Source: Modestobacter muralis | Lineage (GTDB): Bacteria > Actinomycetota > Actinomycetes > Mycobacteriales > Geodermatophilaceae | Length of the DNA: 64,000 nucleotides | Assembly: GCF_010682105.1 (NCBI RefSeq) | Contig: NZ_JAAGWH010000055.1 | Coordinates: 1-64,000, forward strand | Reading direction: 5' to 3' | Shown: in pieces, positions 26,815 through 35,562 of the stretch | Layout of the letters: each line of letters begins with the position of its first letter | How positions within the stretch are numbered: the stretch's first letter is position 1 | Translations under genes and position numbers: made by a program | Notes under the pieces: generated by a model | Database searches by the model: none | Seen by the model: only the letters and a program-made list of their open reading frames with translations | Told to the model about the DNA's origin: nothing

Positions 26815-27330
26815 TCAGTCCGGGTAGAGCAGGTCCTCCTTCGGCGGCGCGGCGGCTGCCGCACGGGCCTGGTGGTCGCTGAGCAGCGCGCGCAGTCCGC
26901 GGACCGCGACCAGCGCCCGCGCACCGTCGGCGGCCTGCACCGCGGAGACGGCCAGCTCGTCGTCGTTGGTGAGCAGCAGCGTGGCCCACGGCGAGTGCTG
27001 GTCGAACCGCACCGCGCGCACCGCCTCCCAGGGCACCTCGTGGTTGACCACGACGTTGCGCACCCGCAGCCCGGAGGCGTCGGCGTCGACGCGCGAGCGG
27101 CCCACCAGCACCACCCCGGCGCCCATCGCCAGGCCCAGGCCGACCATCGCCACCTGGTCGGCGGTCTGGAAGGAGACCACCCCGGTGGTCGAGCTCTTCA
27201 GCAGGACGGCGACCACGCTCATCACGGCCACCAGGCCGGCCGCGGTCAGGGCGGTGATCAGCCGCAGCCGGCGCGGGACGGCGGAGACCGGAGCGGGCCC
27301 GGTGGGAGGGGGCGGGACGTCGGCGGGCAC
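26815..27330 (-). CDS. PH-like domain membrane protein
   Basis: The product (171 aa) has a proline-rich N-terminus, two transmembrane segments ([23 protein letters not shown] and [19 protein letters not shown]) and a C-terminal bacterial PH-like fold ([29 protein letters not shown]). This arrangement is common in actinobacterial membrane proteins annotated as PH-domain or CFP-6-like; the function is unknown. The GTG at 27330 follows AGGA with a seven-base gap; GTG at 27345 is an alternative. Its 3' end abuts the infC promoter. Confidence 0.8.
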   Translation of the reverse strand: MPADVPPPPTGPAPVSAVPRRLRLITALTAAGLVAVMSVVAVLLKSSTTGVVSFQTADQVAMVGLGLAMGAGVVLVGRSRVDADASGLRVRNVVVNHEVPWEAVRAVRFDQHSPWATLLLTNDDELAVSAVQAADGARALVAVRGLRALLSDHQARAAAAAPPKEDLLYPD

Positions 27331-27540
27331 GCCACCATCCTGCACCGCCGCACCGGCCCGGCGCCGCTGTGCGACCGGTGATCCCCATGACCGGGACGGC
27401 ACGCCGCTGAGGACCCTCCGGGCGGCAGCGGGCGCGCCGGCTGTGCCGGCCGGGACCGCGGGACAGCTCTCGCCGACCCGAGGACCGGTCCCGTCGGGGC
27501 GCGTCACACGGTTGGAACACCCAGCCCGCACCATGGAGGG

Positions 27541-28692
27541 GTGACCGATCCCGCGCTCGCCCGTCCGGTGGACGGCCCCGGCGGAGACGCCCCGGCCCAG
27601 GAGCTGCTGCCCCTGGCCGGGTTCACCGTGGCGGTCACCGCGGCCCGGCGCAGCGAGGAGCTCGGCGCGCTGCTGGACCGCCGCGGTGCCCGGGTCGTCT
27701 ACGCCCCGGCCATCCGGATCGTGCCGCTGTCCGACGACGCCGACCTGGTGGCCGCCACCCGGGAGGTGCTGGCCGAGCCGGTCGACCTGGTGGTGGCCAC
27801 CACCGGCGTCGGCTTCCGCGGCTGGCTGGAGGCGGCGGAGGCCTGGGACCTGCCGCTGCGGGACCACCTGCTCACCTCCCGGGTGCTCGCCCGCGGGCCG
27901 AAGGCGCGCGGTGCGATCCGCGGTGCCGGGCTGGTCGACGCCTGGTCGCCGGAGTCGGAGAACTCCGCCGAGGTGCTGGCGCACCTGCTGTCCGGCGCCG
28001 AGGGACCGATCGAGGGACGCCGGATCGCCGTCCAGCTGCACGGCGACCCACTGCCGGACCTGGTCTCCGGGCTGCGCGCGGCCGGCGCCGACGTGCTGAC
28101 CGTGCCGGTCTACCGCTGGGTGCTGCCCGAGGACACCGCGCCGCTGCGCCGGCTGGTCGGCACGATCGCCGCCCGCGGGGTCGACGCCGTCACCTTCACC
28201 AGCGCCCCGGCCGCGGCCAGCCTGCTGCAGGTCGCCGGGGAGGAGGGCGTGCGCGCCGGGGTGCTCGCCGCGTTCACCGACGCCGTCCTGGCGGTGGCCG
28301 TGGGGCCGGTGACCGCCGCCCCGCTGGAGGAGGCCGGCATCCGCACCGTGCAGCCCGAGCGCGCGCGGCTGGGGGCGCTGGCCCGCTCGGTCGTCTCCGA
28401 CCTGCCCGCCCGGCACCCGGTGCTGACCTCCGGCCCGCACACGCTCCAGGTCCGCGGGCACGCCGCGGTGCTCGACGGGCGGCTGGTCGAGCTGCCGCCG
28501 GGCCCGATGGCGGTGCTGCGCGCGCTGGCCCGCCGTCCCGGGGTGGTGGTCTCCCGGCCCGACCTGCTGGGCGCGCTCTCCGGCGGCGGTGACGCGCACG
28601 CGGTGGAGATGGCGGTCACCCGGCTGCGGGCCGCGCTCGGCGCGCCGGTGGTGGAGACCGTCGTCAAGCGCGGCTACCGACTGGCGGTCTGA
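27541..28692 (+). CDS. nnaR: HemD-like/winged-helix regulator of nitrate assimilation (NnaR type)
   Basis: The product (383 aa) joins a uroporphyrinogen-III synthase-like domain (about 25-270, with AGFTVAVTAARRSEELGALLDRRGA and VYRWVLPED) to a C-terminal winged helix of the OmpR type (about 300-383, with GPMAVLRALARRPGVVVSRPDLL and VKRGYRLAV). Proteins of this design, NnaR in Streptomyces and Mycobacterium, activate nitrate and nitrite assimilation genes. The neighbours here (formate/nitrite channel, NarK, Nas, NirBD) agree. NirB needs siroheme, which derives from uroporphyrinogen III, so the HemD part may sense a tetrapyrrole or keep enzymatic activity. The GTG start lies directly behind GGAGGG. 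Confidence 0.87.
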   Translation: MTDPALARPVDGPGGDAPAQELLPLAGFTVAVTAARRSEELGALLDRRGARVVYAPAIRIVPLSDDADLVAATREVLAEPVDLVVATTGVGFRGWLEAAEAWDLPLRDHLLTSRVLARGPKARGAIRGAGLVDAWSPESENSAEVLAHLLSGAEGPIEGRRIAVQLHGDPLPDLVSGLRAAGADVLTVPVYRWVLPEDTAPLRRLVGTIAARGVDAVTFTSAPAAASLLQVAGEEGVRAGVLAAFTDAVLAVAVGPVTAAPLEEAGIRTVQPERARLGALARSVVSDLPARHPVLTSGPHTLQVRGHAAVLDGRLVELPPGPMAVLRALARRPGVVVSRPDLLGALSGGGDAHAVEMAVTRLRAALGAPVVETVVKRGYRLAV

Positions 28693-28753
28693 CGAAGGAC
28701 CCCCGTGCCCTCCACCACTCGCTCCGCCCGCGGTGGGACGCTGCACGGGGGCC
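28691..28753 (+). terminator. Stop-adjacent hairpin element, copy A
   Basis: It starts at the nnaR stop codon with GAAGGACCCC. The outer arm CCCCCGTGC pairs with GCACGGGGG, and the inner CCACC with GGTGG, with ACTCGC in the loop region. It is one of four related copies in the window and a likely transcription terminator without U-run. Confidence 0.8.
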
Positions 28754-28768
28754 TGAGCCGGACGACGA

Positions 28769-28806
28769 CGGGGCGGCCACTCCCCCGGAGGTGAGCGGCC
28801 GCCCCG
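28769..28806. terminator. Hairpin downstream of the formate/nitrite channel gene
   Basis: CGGGGCGGCC (28769-28778) pairs with GGCCGCCCCG (28797-28806). It lies just past the stop of the leftward channel gene and faces copy A of the hairpin element from the converging nnaR gene. Confidence 0.7.
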
Positions 28807-28822
28807 CGACGACGGAGGAGCG

Positions 28823-29701
28823 TCAGCTCATGCTGAGCGTCTCCGGCTCCCGCGGTGCCGCGGCCGGCGCCGGCGCGACCGGGGCGGCGTCCGCGGGACG
28901 GCGGGTGGCCGCGGTGCGGGCATGGGTGGCGTAGAGGGTCAGCCCGACGAAGGCCAGCCCGCCGACCAGGTTGCCCAGCACCGTCGGGATCTCGTTCCAC
29001 ACCAGGTAGTCGCCGATCGAGAAGTCGCCGCCGAGCATCAGGCCGGAGGGGAACAGGTACATGTTCACGATCGAGTGCTCGAAGCCCATGTAGAAGAACA
29101 GCAGGATCGGCATCCACATCGCGATGACCTTCCCGGACACCGACGTCGACATCATCGCCGCGACGACCCCGGTGCTGACCATCCAGTTGCACAGCACCGC
29201 GCGCAGGAACAGCGTGAGCATCCCCGCCGCCCCGTGGTCGGCGTAGCCGACGGTCCGGCCCTCACCGATCGACCCGATCCGCTCCCCGATCTCGTTCGGC
29301 GGCACGGAGAAGGCGTACGTGAAGATCACCGCCATCATCACCGCGACGACCAGCGCGCCGGCGAAGTTGCCGGTGAACACCAGGCCCCAGTTGCGCAGCA
29401 TGCCGCGCACGGTGACGCCCTTGCGCTTGTCGATCAGCGCCAGCGGGACCAGCGTGAACACACCGGTCAGCAGGTCGAAGCCGAGCAGGTAGAGCAGGGA
29501 GAACCCGACCGGGAAGAGCAGGGCGCCGACGATCGCCTGCCCGGTCTGCACGGTGACGGTGACGGCGAACGCGGCGGCCAGCGCCAGGATCGCGCCGGCC
29601 ATGAAGGCACGGATGAGGGTGTCGCGGGTGGCCATGAAGACCTTCGCCTCACCGGCGTCGATCATCTTGGTCACGAAGTCCTCGGGCATCACGTAGGACA
29701 C
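28823..29701 (-). CDS. Formate/nitrite transporter family channel (NirC/FocA-like)
   Basis: The product (292 aa) is a six-segment membrane channel of the FNT family, which conducts nitrite, formate or hydrosulfide. Recognisable parts are RAFMAGAILALAAAFAVTV, FDLLTGVFTLVPLALIDKR, GNFAGALVVAVMMAVIF and GFEHSIVNMYLFPSG, which holds the central pore histidine. The last 35 residues are an Ala/Pro-rich tail. The GTG start has GAGGAG seven bases upstream. It lies downstream of cynS and is probably cotranscribed. Nitrite, or possibly cyanate-related anions, is the likely cargo here, but the family alone does not settle it. Confidence 0.9.
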   Translation of the reverse strand: MSYVMPEDFVTKMIDAGEAKVFMATRDTLIRAFMAGAILALAAAFAVTVTVQTGQAIVGALLFPVGFSLLYLLGFDLLTGVFTLVPLALIDKRKGVTVRGMLRNWGLVFTGNFAGALVVAVMMAVIFTYAFSVPPNEIGERIGSIGEGRTVGYADHGAAGMLTLFLRAVLCNWMVSTGVVAAMMSTSVSGKVIAMWMPILLFFYMGFEHSIVNMYLFPSGLMLGGDFSIGDYLVWNEIPTVLGNLVGGLAFVGLTLYATHARTAATRRPADAAPVAPAPAAAPREPETLSMS

Positions 29702-29759
29702 GGGCGTGCTCCTCGGGTACAGGGGTGGGGTGCGGCGAGGGACTGGGGAGCTGGGCGGG

Positions 29760-30209
29760 TCACCAGCGGTAGTCGAGGAACTTGCCGTCGAGGGTGACGA
29801 CGACGCGGTCGCCGTCGGGGTCGGGACGGCGGGCGATGTCGATCTTGAAGTTGATCGCGCTCATGATCCCGTCGCCGAACTCCTCGTGGATCAGCTCCTT
29901 CAGGGCCGGCCCGTACACCGACATCGCCTCCATAAGCCGGTAGACGGTGGGGTCGGTGAGCAGCGCAGGGTCCGAGCCGCGCGAGGGCTGCAGCTGCAGG
30001 CTCTCGGCCACGGTCTCGTCGAGCTCCAGCAGCGCGCAGACCGCGGTGGCCTGCTCCCGGCTCATCGGGTGCTGGCCCAGCAGCGCGGCGGTGCACCACA
30101 CCAGCGGTGCACCGATCTGGTCGGCGATCTGCGACCAGGACAGGCCACGCCGGATCCGGGCCGCGACCACCAGGTCGGCCGCGTCGGACTTCGGGAGGAT
30201 CGGGGACAT
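29760..30209 (-). CDS. cynS: Cyanate hydratase (cyanase)
   Basis: The product (149 aa) converts cyanate and bicarbonate to ammonia and carbon dioxide. An N-terminal helical domain (RIRRGLSWSQIADQIGAPLVWCTAALLGQ) is followed by the active-site region YRLMEAMSVYGPALKELIHEEFGDGIMSAINF, containing the catalytic Arg, Glu and Ser. The C-terminal GKFLDYRW is typical. The ATG has AAGGAG five bases ahead. It supplies ammonium alongside nitrate reduction in this nitrogen region. Confidence 0.96.
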   Translation of the reverse strand: MSPILPKSDAADLVVAARIRRGLSWSQIADQIGAPLVWCTAALLGQHPMSREQATAVCALLELDETVAESLQLQPSRGSDPALLTDPTVYRLMEAMSVYGPALKELIHEEFGDGIMSAINFKIDIARRPDPDGDRVVVTLDGKFLDYRW

Positions 30210-30404
30210 CGAGCTCCTTGCACGAGGAGGGGCGGGTGTCCGGGGGCCGCTGAGCGCCGGCTGTGTGCCCCGTCGTCGCCGACCGTAGGGAGCCGGCGTG
30301 ACGGCCCCCTCTCGGCCGCGTGACCCGTGGGCAACATGCCGCGCACGCCGTTCCGGGCACCGCCGTGCGGCCGGTGGAACGCAGCCGGAACGACCCCGGA
30401 CGTG

Positions 30405-30441
30405 CAGCGGGGCGGGACGCCGGCCGCGTCCCGCCCCGCTG
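30405..30441 (-). terminator. 15-bp hairpin after narK
   Basis: CAGCGGGGCGGGACG (30405-30419) pairs perfectly with 30427-30441 around a seven-base loop, 13 bases past the narK stop. It separates narK from cynS, which are on the same strand. The rest of the 244-base gap shows no clear promoter. Confidence 0.8.
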
Positions 30442-30453
30442 TCCCACCGTGGG

Positions 30454-31863
30454 TCAGACGCCGGCCATCCGGTTGCCGGGGCGCAGGTAGACCACCCAGG
30501 TGACCAGGACGCAGACCACGTAGAAGGCGATGAAGGCCAGGTAGGCGCTGTCGCCGGTCTTGGTCTCCAGGAACGACTGGCGGAAGGCGAGGTTGACCAG
30601 CACCCCACCGAAGGCCCCGACCGCGCCGGCGATGCCGATCAGCGCACCGGAGCGGCGCAGCGCCAGCCGGTCGGCGGCCACGGTGTCCCCGCCGGCGGCG
30701 ACGTCGTCCATCGCCTTGGCCCGGAAGATCGCCGGGATCATCTTGTAGGTCGAGCCGTTGCCGATGCCGCTGAGCACGAACAGCGACACGAAGCCGACGA
30801 GGAACAGCGGCAGCGACTGCTGCGTGCTGGCCACCAGCACGACCGTGGCACCGGCCGCCATGGCGATGAAGGTCCAGAAGGTGATCCGGGCGCCGCCGAA
30901 GCGGTCGGCCAGCGAGCCGCCGAGCGGGCGGATCAGCGAGCCCAGCAGCGGGCCCAGCCAGGTGAGCTGCGCGGCGGCCAGCGGGGTGGCGAAGTCGGAG
31001 GTGAACTGGTTCTGCAGCACCTGGCCGAAGGCGAACCCGAACCCGATGAACGAGCCGAAGGTCCCGATGTAGAGGAAGGCCATGATCCAGGTGTGCGGCT
31101 GGCGGGCCACCTCCCGCATCGCCCGCGGCTGGTTGCGCGCCGAGGTCAGGTTGTCCATCACCAGGGCTGCGCCGACCGCGGCGAGCACGATGAACGGGAT
31201 GTAGACGAACAGCACGATCCGCGGGCTGTCGGCCCCGGCGGTGGCCAGCACCAGCAGGCCCAGCAGCTGGACCACCGGGACGCCGAGGTTGCCGCCGCCG
31301 GCGTTGAGCCCGAGCGCCCAGCCCTTGAGCCGGGTCGGGTAGAAGGCGTTGATGTTGGTCATGGAGCTGGCGAAGTTGCCGCCACCGACGCCCGCCAGGC
31401 AGGAGACGAACAGCAGCGTGGAGTAGGAGACCCCCGGCTCCAGCACGATCGCGGTGGCGACGGTCGGCACGAGCAGCAGCGCGGCGCTGATGATCGTCCA
31501 GTTGCGGCCGCCGAACTTGGCGACGGCGAAGGTGTAGGGCAGCCGGACGAAGGCCCCGAGCGCGGTGGGCAGGGTGGTGAGCAGGAACTTGCCGGCCGGG
31601 TCGATGCCGAACACCGGCTCGGGCAGGAACAGCACCAGCACCGACCACAGGCTCCAGATGGAGAAGCCGATGTGCTCGGAGAAGACGGAGAAGAACAGGT
31701 TGCGGCGGGCGACGCCCTTGCCGGTGGACTCCCAGAACGCGGGGTCCTCGGGGCGCCAGTCGTCGATCCAGCGACCGCCGAGACGGCCGGGCTGGTGCGG
31801 GGTCGGCGGAGCGGTGGTCGCGGTGACGGAGCTGGCCATGGCCGAACGGTGACGGGTCGGCAT
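30454..31863 (-). CDS. narK: Nitrate/nitrite transporter (NarK, MFS)
   Basis: The product (469 aa) has about twelve transmembrane segments and both nitrate signatures of the NNP family: GGGNFASSMTNINAFYP in the first half and SGIGNGSTYKMIP in the second. The conserved arginine in RLPYTFAVAKFGGRNW is also present. It should import nitrate and perhaps export nitrite. The N-terminal 45 residues are hydrophilic. ATG at 31863 is used; ATG at 31839 is possible. A motif shared with the nas promoter lies just upstream. Confidence 0.94.
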   Translation of the reverse strand: MPTRHRSAMASSVTATTAPPTPHQPGRLGGRWIDDWRPEDPAFWESTGKGVARRNLFFSVFSEHIGFSIWSLWSVLVLFLPEPVFGIDPAGKFLLTTLPTALGAFVRLPYTFAVAKFGGRNWTIISAALLLVPTVATAIVLEPGVSYSTLLFVSCLAGVGGGNFASSMTNINAFYPTRLKGWALGLNAGGGNLGVPVVQLLGLLVLATAGADSPRIVLFVYIPFIVLAAVGAALVMDNLTSARNQPRAMREVARQPHTWIMAFLYIGTFGSFIGFGFAFGQVLQNQFTSDFATPLAAAQLTWLGPLLGSLIRPLGGSLADRFGGARITFWTFIAMAAGATVVLVASTQQSLPLFLVGFVSLFVLSGIGNGSTYKMIPAIFRAKAMDDVAAGGDTVAADRLALRRSGALIGIAGAVGAFGGVLVNLAFRQSFLETKTGDSAYLAFIAFYVVCVLVTWVVYLRPGNRMAGV

Positions 31864-31880
31864 GGCCTGGTCGTTGCCGA

Positions 31881-31901
31881 GGCGGTGACCTCGTGTTCCG
31901 T
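31881..31901 (-). promoter_or_regulatory. Candidate nitrogen-control operator ahead of narK
   Basis: On the minus strand ACGGAACACGA is followed by GGTCACCGC. The nas promoter has ACGGAACGCGA followed by CCTTGACGC at 41609-41629. The GGAAC and GTCAC parts resemble GlnR half-sites, though the spacing is not standard. NnaR or GlnR are plausible binders; this is inference from two sites. Confidence 0.35.
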
Positions 31902-31984
31902 TGTGCTCACGGCTCCTGCCCCGCTGTGGTGAGGGCCGCGGTCCGCCGGGTGCGTCACCGCCCGGGCCGGGCCATTATCACCGC

Positions 31985-32779
31985 GTGAGGGACTCCCGCG
32001 GGAACGAGCGCGCTCCCGGCCGCGACGTGGTCGAGACCGGTGAGCTGGTCGCCGGGTCGATGACCCGCGCGGTCGCCGGGCTGCTGTTCGACCCCGAGGG
32101 CAGCGCGGTGCGGCTGGACGAGCGGCTGGCCGCCTGCCTGCGCGACGCCGCGACCTCCGCCGCCGAGCTGCCGCTGACCTGGGAGCGCGCCCGCGCCGGC
32201 GCCGTCCTGGCGTTCGCCGCCGAGCTGTCGGTCACCCGCTCCGCCCAGGGCCGGCCGGTGCGCACCGACGGCTTCTTCCACGTCAGCACCGCGGCCCGGT
32301 CGGCCGCCGAGCGCCTGGTCGAGGACGTCGTCCAGGCGGCGCGGGCCACGACCGAGGAGCGGCGGGTCCGGCACCTGGGCTACCTGCTCGCCGAGGTGGT
32401 CGTCTCCCCCGACGTCGACACCGCGCTGGCCGCCCGAGCGCTGCAGCTGGCGCAGTCGTGCAGCTGGCGGCAGCTGGTGTTCCTGGCCGCCGTCGGCCGG
32501 CGCGACCGCACTCCCCTGCCACTGGGGGCCCTGGCGGACGAGCCGCGCACGTGGCTCGCCTGGGGCGCCCGGGAGGACGTCATCGACCTGCAGCGCGCCG
32601 GGCTGCTCGACCCGCCGCCGGCCGTCGCGCGCCCGGGTGCGGTCCGCGCCCGGCTCCGCCCGGCCGACCTGCGGCTCACCCGGCGCGGGGTGCTGGTGCA
32701 CCGGCTGCTGGCCCTGGACTTCGTCCGCGAGGACGACCTCACCGGCGCGCTCGCCGACCTGGACCTCGCGACCCCCTAG
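31985..32779 (+). CDS. Protein of unknown function
   Basis: The product (264 aa) is soluble, helical and rich in alanine, leucine and arginine, without a recognised domain. The middle (VSTAARSAAERLVEDVVQAARATTEERRVRHLGYLLAEVVVSPDV) suggests a helical bundle, and the C-terminal RPADLRLTRRGVLVHRLL could be a winged-helix-like end. The GTG at 31985 was chosen because the frame upstream is not conserved in character; CATTATCAC a few bases ahead could be the -10 of a leaderless transcript. It ends directly at copy B of the hairpin element. Confidence 0.65.
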   Translation: MRDSRGNERAPGRDVVETGELVAGSMTRAVAGLLFDPEGSAVRLDERLAACLRDAATSAAELPLTWERARAGAVLAFAAELSVTRSAQGRPVRTDGFFHVSTAARSAAERLVEDVVQAARATTEERRVRHLGYLLAEVVVSPDVDTALAARALQLAQSCSWRQLVFLAAVGRRDRTPLPLGALADEPRTWLAWGAREDVIDLQRAGLLDPPPAVARPGAVRARLRPADLRLTRRGVLVHRLLALDFVREDDLTGALADLDLATP

Positions 32780-32780
32780 T

Positions 32781-32838
32781 TGAAGGACCCCTCGCCCCCC
32801 ACCACTCGCGAGCTCGCGGTGGGGCCCTGCGAGGGGGC
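32781..32838 (+). terminator. Stop-adjacent hairpin element, copy B
   Basis: It follows the stop codon of the unknown gene with GAAGGACCCC. The outer arm CCCCTCGC pairs with GCGAGGGG and the inner CCCCACC with GGTGGGG; ACTCGCGAGC is in the apical part. Same family as 28691, 46000 and 50621. Confidence 0.8.
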
Positions 32839-32902
32839 CAGCGCGGGGGCGGCGCGGGGCGGACGATGGTCCTCGCCGGGCGTCCGGCGGGACGGAGGGC
32901 AC

Positions 32903-34669
32903 GTGCACACCGACGACGACGTCGACGGCCCGGCGGCCGCCTGGCCGCTCGCCGTGCTGCTCACCGACGACCGCGCCGACGCCGAGGCGCTGGTGACGAC
33001 GGCGCTGGCCGGCCGGCACCGGGAGCCCACGGCGCTGCGGCGGGCGGTGGCGCGTGCGGCGCTGGACGCCGCGGACCGTCCCGCACCGGCGTCCCCGCTG
33101 CGCGACCACGGCGCCGCGGCGCTGGCCGCCGCCCTGCGCGCGCTCCCCCGCCGCACCCGCGTGCTGGCCGTCGTCCACCTGCTCGACCCCGTCTCCGCCG
33201 GGGAGCTCCGGGCCGGCCCGGCGGAGACCGACGCGGCCGTGTCCGCGCTGGCCGCCGAGCTCGGCCGGCAGGACGCCCGCGCCCTGGCCGAGCGGGAGGT
33301 CCTCGAGGCGCCGTTCCGGGCCCCCGGGTCCCCGCCGCCGGTGCGTCGGCCCGACCGCACGCCGCTGCCCGACCGGCTGCGCGCACTGGCCGCCGGCTCG
33401 GAGCTCACCACCGGTCAGGCCGCCGCCCTGGAGCAGGACGGCGGGGAGCGGCGCCGGTCGCGCCGGCGGACCCGGCTGCGGGTGCTCGCCGCCGTCCTGA
33501 CGCTGGCCGGGCTGGCCGCGCTGGTCCGGGTGGTCCCGTCGCCGGGCGAGGAGGCCGCACCCGTCGACGTCTTCGCCGGCCCGCCGCGGGGGTCGCTCGC
33601 CGGGAACGCCGAGTTCCTCGCCGAGCTGCAGGCGCAGGGGTGGGCGGGCACCGACCTGGCCACCCAGCCACCACCGGCCGACCGCCGGGTGGTGTGGGCC
33701 GCCGACGTGGACGGCGGGCGCGCCGCGCTCGTGGTGAGCGGCACCGACCAGGACTTCGCCGCCGCCTGGTTCGCCGGCCCGTCCGGCGCCCCACCGCGCG
33801 GCATGCGGGTGCAGGCGGTGCAGCTCGCCCCGGACCGGACCCTGCCCGTCGCGCTGGCTGCGCCGGTGCGGGGCGCGCTGGTGGTGGTCGGCGCCCCGGG
33901 CGACCAGGTGCAGGTCTCGCCGCGCCCGGAGATCACCGCCGACGGCTCGGTCACCCGCACCTCCGCCCCCGCGGCCACCGTCGACGGGGTCGCGGTGGTG
34001 GAGCTGCCGCAGTCCACGCCCACCGACTCCCCCGCGGTCCGGTTCAGCGTCGTCCGGGACGGGCGCGAGCTGCCGGCCGGGCCGCTCGACGTGCTCACCG
34101 AGCCCGACCCCGGCCCGCCGTGGCTGCCGCGGCTGCGGCCCGCGCCCCGGCCGGCCGCCGGGGACGCGGCGGCCGGGGAGCAGCTGCGCGGCCTGCTCGG
34201 CCGGCTGGGCCAGCGCGCCGACACCTCGGGGACGACGGTGCTGTGGGCCGGCGACCTGCCCGGACGGGACGACCGGCCGGTGCGCACCACCCTGCTGGCG
34301 GTGCCGCAGCTGTCCGGGGCGGTCGTGGTCACCGCGCCCTACGGGACCCCCGCCGACCTCAGCGGCCGGTCCGACAACGACTCGTGCGTGACCGGGGTGC
34401 AGCCGGCCGGCCCGCCGCTCCGCCAGCGGGTGGTCGCGGTGCGCTGCGACCTCGGCGGGCCCACGCCGGTTCTCCTGGTCGTGGGGCCGCGGGGAGCGGG
34501 CACGGTGCGCCTGTTCGACGAGACGGGTGCGGCCCTGGACGACAGCCCGATGGACGACGGGGTCGCGGTGCTCACCTCCCCCGCGGTCGTGACCGACGTC
34601 GAGGTCACGACCGCCGACGGCAGCACCGTCCGGGCACGAGTGGTCGAGGAGACCGACCTGCGGGGCTGA
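32903..34669 (+). CDS. Membrane-anchored protein with sigma-factor-like N-terminus
   Basis: The product (588 aa) has a cytoplasmic N-terminal part (about 1-120) whose pattern PLAVLLTDDRADAEALVTTALAG and LRALPRRTRVLAVVHLLDPVSAGEL recalls regions 2 and 4 of SigE-type ECF sigma factors in degenerate form. A transmembrane segment near 190-212 (LRVLAAVLTLAGLAALVRVV) follows a basic stretch. The remaining 375 residues should be outside the cell, with two cysteines in DSCVTGVQ and AVRCDLGG that could form a disulfide. The GTG at 32903 is chosen as the first start after copy B of the hairpin. Function unknown. Confidence 0.65.
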   Translation: MHTDDDVDGPAAAWPLAVLLTDDRADAEALVTTALAGRHREPTALRRAVARAALDAADRPAPASPLRDHGAAALAAALRALPRRTRVLAVVHLLDPVSAGELRAGPAETDAAVSALAAELGRQDARALAEREVLEAPFRAPGSPPPVRRPDRTPLPDRLRALAAGSELTTGQAAALEQDGGERRRSRRRTRLRVLAAVLTLAGLAALVRVVPSPGEEAAPVDVFAGPPRGSLAGNAEFLAELQAQGWAGTDLATQPPPADRRVVWAADVDGGRAALVVSGTDQDFAAAWFAGPSGAPPRGMRVQAVQLAPDRTLPVALAAPVRGALVVVGAPGDQVQVSPRPEITADGSVTRTSAPAATVDGVAVVELPQSTPTDSPAVRFSVVRDGRELPAGPLDVLTEPDPGPPWLPRLRPAPRPAAGDAAAGEQLRGLLGRLGQRADTSGTTVLWAGDLPGRDDRPVRTTLLAVPQLSGAVVVTAPYGTPADLSGRSDNDSCVTGVQPAGPPLRQRVVAVRCDLGGPTPVLLVVGPRGAGTVRLFDETGAALDDSPMDDGVAVLTSPAVVTDVEVTTADGSTVRARVVEETDLRG

Positions 34670-34684
34670 CCCGCGTCCCGCCGA

Positions 34685-35512
34685 TCAGCGGGCCGTGCCG
34701 ACTACCGAGGAGCGGGCCGGGCCGGCTGCCGCGGAGCGGGCGTAGGCACCCGGGGTCGTGTCGAGCATCCGGCGGAAGTGCCGGGTCAGGTGCGACTGGT
34801 CGGCGAACCCGGCCGCCGCGGCGACCTCGGCGGCGGGCATCCCGGCCAGCAGCAGCCGGCGGGCGAGGTCGATCCGGCGGCCGGTGAGGTAGCGGTGCGG
34901 CGGCAGCCCGTGCCGCCGGGTGAAGGCCCGCACGACCGACGTCGGGTGCACGCCGAGCGTCTCGGCGGTCTCGGTCAGCGACACCCCCTCGGCCACCCGG
35001 GCGTCGATCAGGTCGCGCACCCGGTCGGCGAGGGCGTCCTCGCGGACGTCGGGAGCGGCGGCCACCGCGCCGTCCAGGTGCTGGGCCAGCCGTTCGAGGA
35101 CGAAGCCCAGCCGGCTCTCCGCCTCCAGGGCGTCGCCGCCCGGGCGCAGCGTGGCGTGCAGCGCCGACAGCCGCACCCGCAGCGCGGGGTCCTCGACCGC
35201 GGGCCGGTCGACCGCGGTGCCCACCCGCCCCGCACCCAGGGTGTCCGGCTCCAGGTAGAGCACCCGCTTGTGGAAGCCGGCGGGTGAGGAGGAGCGCCCG
35301 TCGTGCGGGACCCCGGGCGGCAGCAGGGTGACCAGGCCGCGGGTGGCGCCGTGCCGGTGCCGGTCCAGGTCGTAGGCGACCGCGCCGTCGTCGACGAGCA
35401 GGAGCGTCCAGGCCTGGTGGGTGTGCGCCGGGTAGACGTGGTCGGTGAAGTGCGCGTGCAGCACCTCGGTCAGCCCCGGCACGTCGGGCCGCCACGCCGT
35501 CACCTCGGCCAC
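34685..35512 (-). CDS. AraC-family transcriptional regulator
   Basis: The product (275 aa) has an N-terminal cupin-like ligand domain (HFTDHVYPAHTHQAWTLLLVDDGAV and LLPPGVPHDG) and a C-terminal double helix-turn-helix, with SLTETAETLGVHPTSVVRAFTRRHGLPPHRYL and AGFADQSHLTRHFRRMLDTTPGAY. The start is taken as GTG 35512; a TTG at 35527 would add five residues. It is divergent from the DUF2000 gene, 50 bases away, which is its probable target. Confidence 0.88.
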   Translation of the reverse strand: MAEVTAWRPDVPGLTEVLHAHFTDHVYPAHTHQAWTLLLVDDGAVAYDLDRHRHGATRGLVTLLPPGVPHDGRSSSPAGFHKRVLYLEPDTLGAGRVGTAVDRPAVEDPALRVRLSALHATLRPGGDALEAESRLGFVLERLAQHLDGAVAAAPDVREDALADRVRDLIDARVAEGVSLTETAETLGVHPTSVVRAFTRRHGLPPHRYLTGRRIDLARRLLLAGMPAAEVAAAAGFADQSHLTRHFRRMLDTTPGAYARSAAAGPARSSVVGTAR

Positions 35513-35562
35513 GTCAGGAACGTACAAGACCCGGGGCCGGGTGGGCCGCGAGCCTGGACGGC

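Noticed and set aside
26469-26924. Upstream in-frame extension of infC
   Set aside because: The frame is open, but the sequence is unlike any IF-3 and carries hairpins, a promoter and the ribosome binding site before ATC.
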